64,000 nt of DNA from Ophioderma brevispina. Its lineage: Eukaryota > Echinodermata > Ophiuroidea > Amphilepidida > Ophiodermatidae. Every line of letters starts with the position of its first letter. The first letter of the stretch is position 1. The notes beneath the pieces are model-generated. The model was not told the DNA's origin. It made no database searches and worked only from the letters and a program-made list of their open reading frames with translations. Below are positions 62,931 to 64,000 of this stretch, in pieces. Position numbers and translations under genes: made by a program. The DNA lies in NCBI GenBank assembly GCA_023653785.1, contig JAMKCH010078761.1:1-64000 (forward strand), given 5' to 3'.

Positions 62931-64000
62931 GATACATACTGTAAGGTCCTTTTTGTTCAGATTAGAATAATACGGTACTCTGTACAACTTAAATGCTACA
63001 GTAGAACATAAATTATTAGCATAACCAAGCATGTTTTAAACAACTGAGAAAATGAATACCCACCAACTATTTACAAAAAAAATACATGTTTGGTTCAGTT
63101 TATTTTCTATTCACTCACTAGATCACTTACAAGTATCCTGTAAACCATTTAACCACCCGTGAGTTAGTGAGAACTTATCTTCAAAATCAACTTTAACTTA
63201 CGTGGTTTGAATTGTTCCTGTAACAAGCATGAAATTTTCAGTGGAAATTTAGCCAATTCAACTGCTTTTTTGGAAACTGGCGCATAAATGGGGGGGGAGG
63301 GGGTCTGAGCAGAGGGTGCTCCCCTCCCCCACCAGCACCAACAAATGAACTGACCTTTATTGTACAGTGTCTATGGAGAAGGACCCAAATTCGCCCCTTC
63401 AGAAAATGCCTCGGCATCCATTCTTCCCCCCATTTGCAAAGGCCTGGTTACGCCAAAGTTTGGAAATCCAAATTTCCAATTTTTTTTTATCTGTAGCCCA
63501 TTTTGGGTGATTAGGGTATACAATGCTATTAAAACAATGACATGAAACAGTCTTGCTCCAGATTCAAAGAAAAAAGTGGCATTAATATATAAGCAGGCTA
63601 TTTACACTTTTAATAATTGTTATTTTATGTAATATCTTTGTGATGAATACAGTATCATAAAATTAAAAAATTAAATTATACTTGAACAAAATAGACCAAG
63701 TCTTCAAGTTTTGTAAAATTTTGTAATAAATGATCACAATGAGTCTTTTAGAAACCACTACTTCCAATGAGTTAAGTCTATTATAGTGCAACAGAAACAA
63801 GACCTTAAGAAATATTTTTGTGGTAGTGAACTTGGGAATGCACATTTGACCTTCGACGATTTTGGCTAGATTTCTATCAAGTGCCCTGACTAGATACCTT
63901 TGTTTCTGATAAAAATCTGAAATAAAGCCTTTATTAATTGGCCTATAGCAATATGACATATTAGCAAAGTACACAATTGAAAGAAAGGCCTAACAAACAT

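Overview
The window is animal nuclear DNA, mostly AT-rich and non-coding. It has short GT-AG exons separated by kilobase introns, microsatellites, long homopolymers, many short inverted-repeat (MITE-like) elements, tRNA-derived SINE-like copies and a DIRS-type retrotransposon. Together with the one gene recognised, this fits an invertebrate metazoan, plausibly a marine one. I cannot name the species.

The only host gene I can identify is on the minus strand. It encodes peptidylglycine alpha-amidating monooxygenase (PAM), the bifunctional secretory-pathway enzyme that makes C-terminally amidated neuropeptides. Nine exons can be placed. PHM (copper hydroxylase) exons lie at 39874-39922, 34538-34605 and 33002-33171. 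Exon 16486-16988 ends PHM and carries a long acidic linker. PAL (zinc lyase) exons lie at 15258-15354, 10443-10773, 9145-9349, 4304-4414 and 3482-3584. Where neighbouring exons are intact, their splice phases fit. The N-terminal exons (CuH ligands, signal peptide) were not found and probably lie right of about 40 kb or outside the window. At least three internal exons and the C-terminal exons were not located. The PHM exons and the first PAL exon read cleanly. The last four PAL exons need about a dozen single-base insertions or deletions to read through, which looks more like low-accuracy sequence than gene decay.

Mobile DNA makes up much of the rest. A decayed minus-strand DIRS-like retroelement with inverted terminal repeats and an internal complementary region sits at 23.4-28.8 kb. 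A Tc1/mariner-like element (35.74-37.01 kb) and a TA-flanked inverted-repeat element (37.08-38.74 kb, itself carrying a smaller MITE) lie side by side inside an older repeat in a PAM intron. Several MITE families share TTAA-flanked ends and recur across the window. A foldback element occurs twice at 61.4-62.6 kb, the second copy abutting a poly(T) tract. A 1.15-kb tandem duplication at 29.2-31.5 kb and a 218-bp duplication at 15.4-16.1 kb may be real or may be assembly artefacts. From 42 kb to the right end I see no exon I can name, only repeats and putative regulatory sites.

No CRISPR array, rRNA gene or intact tRNA gene was seen. The most useful results are the PAM gene structure, the nested transposons, the TTAA MITE group, and the signs that parts of the assembly are noisy.
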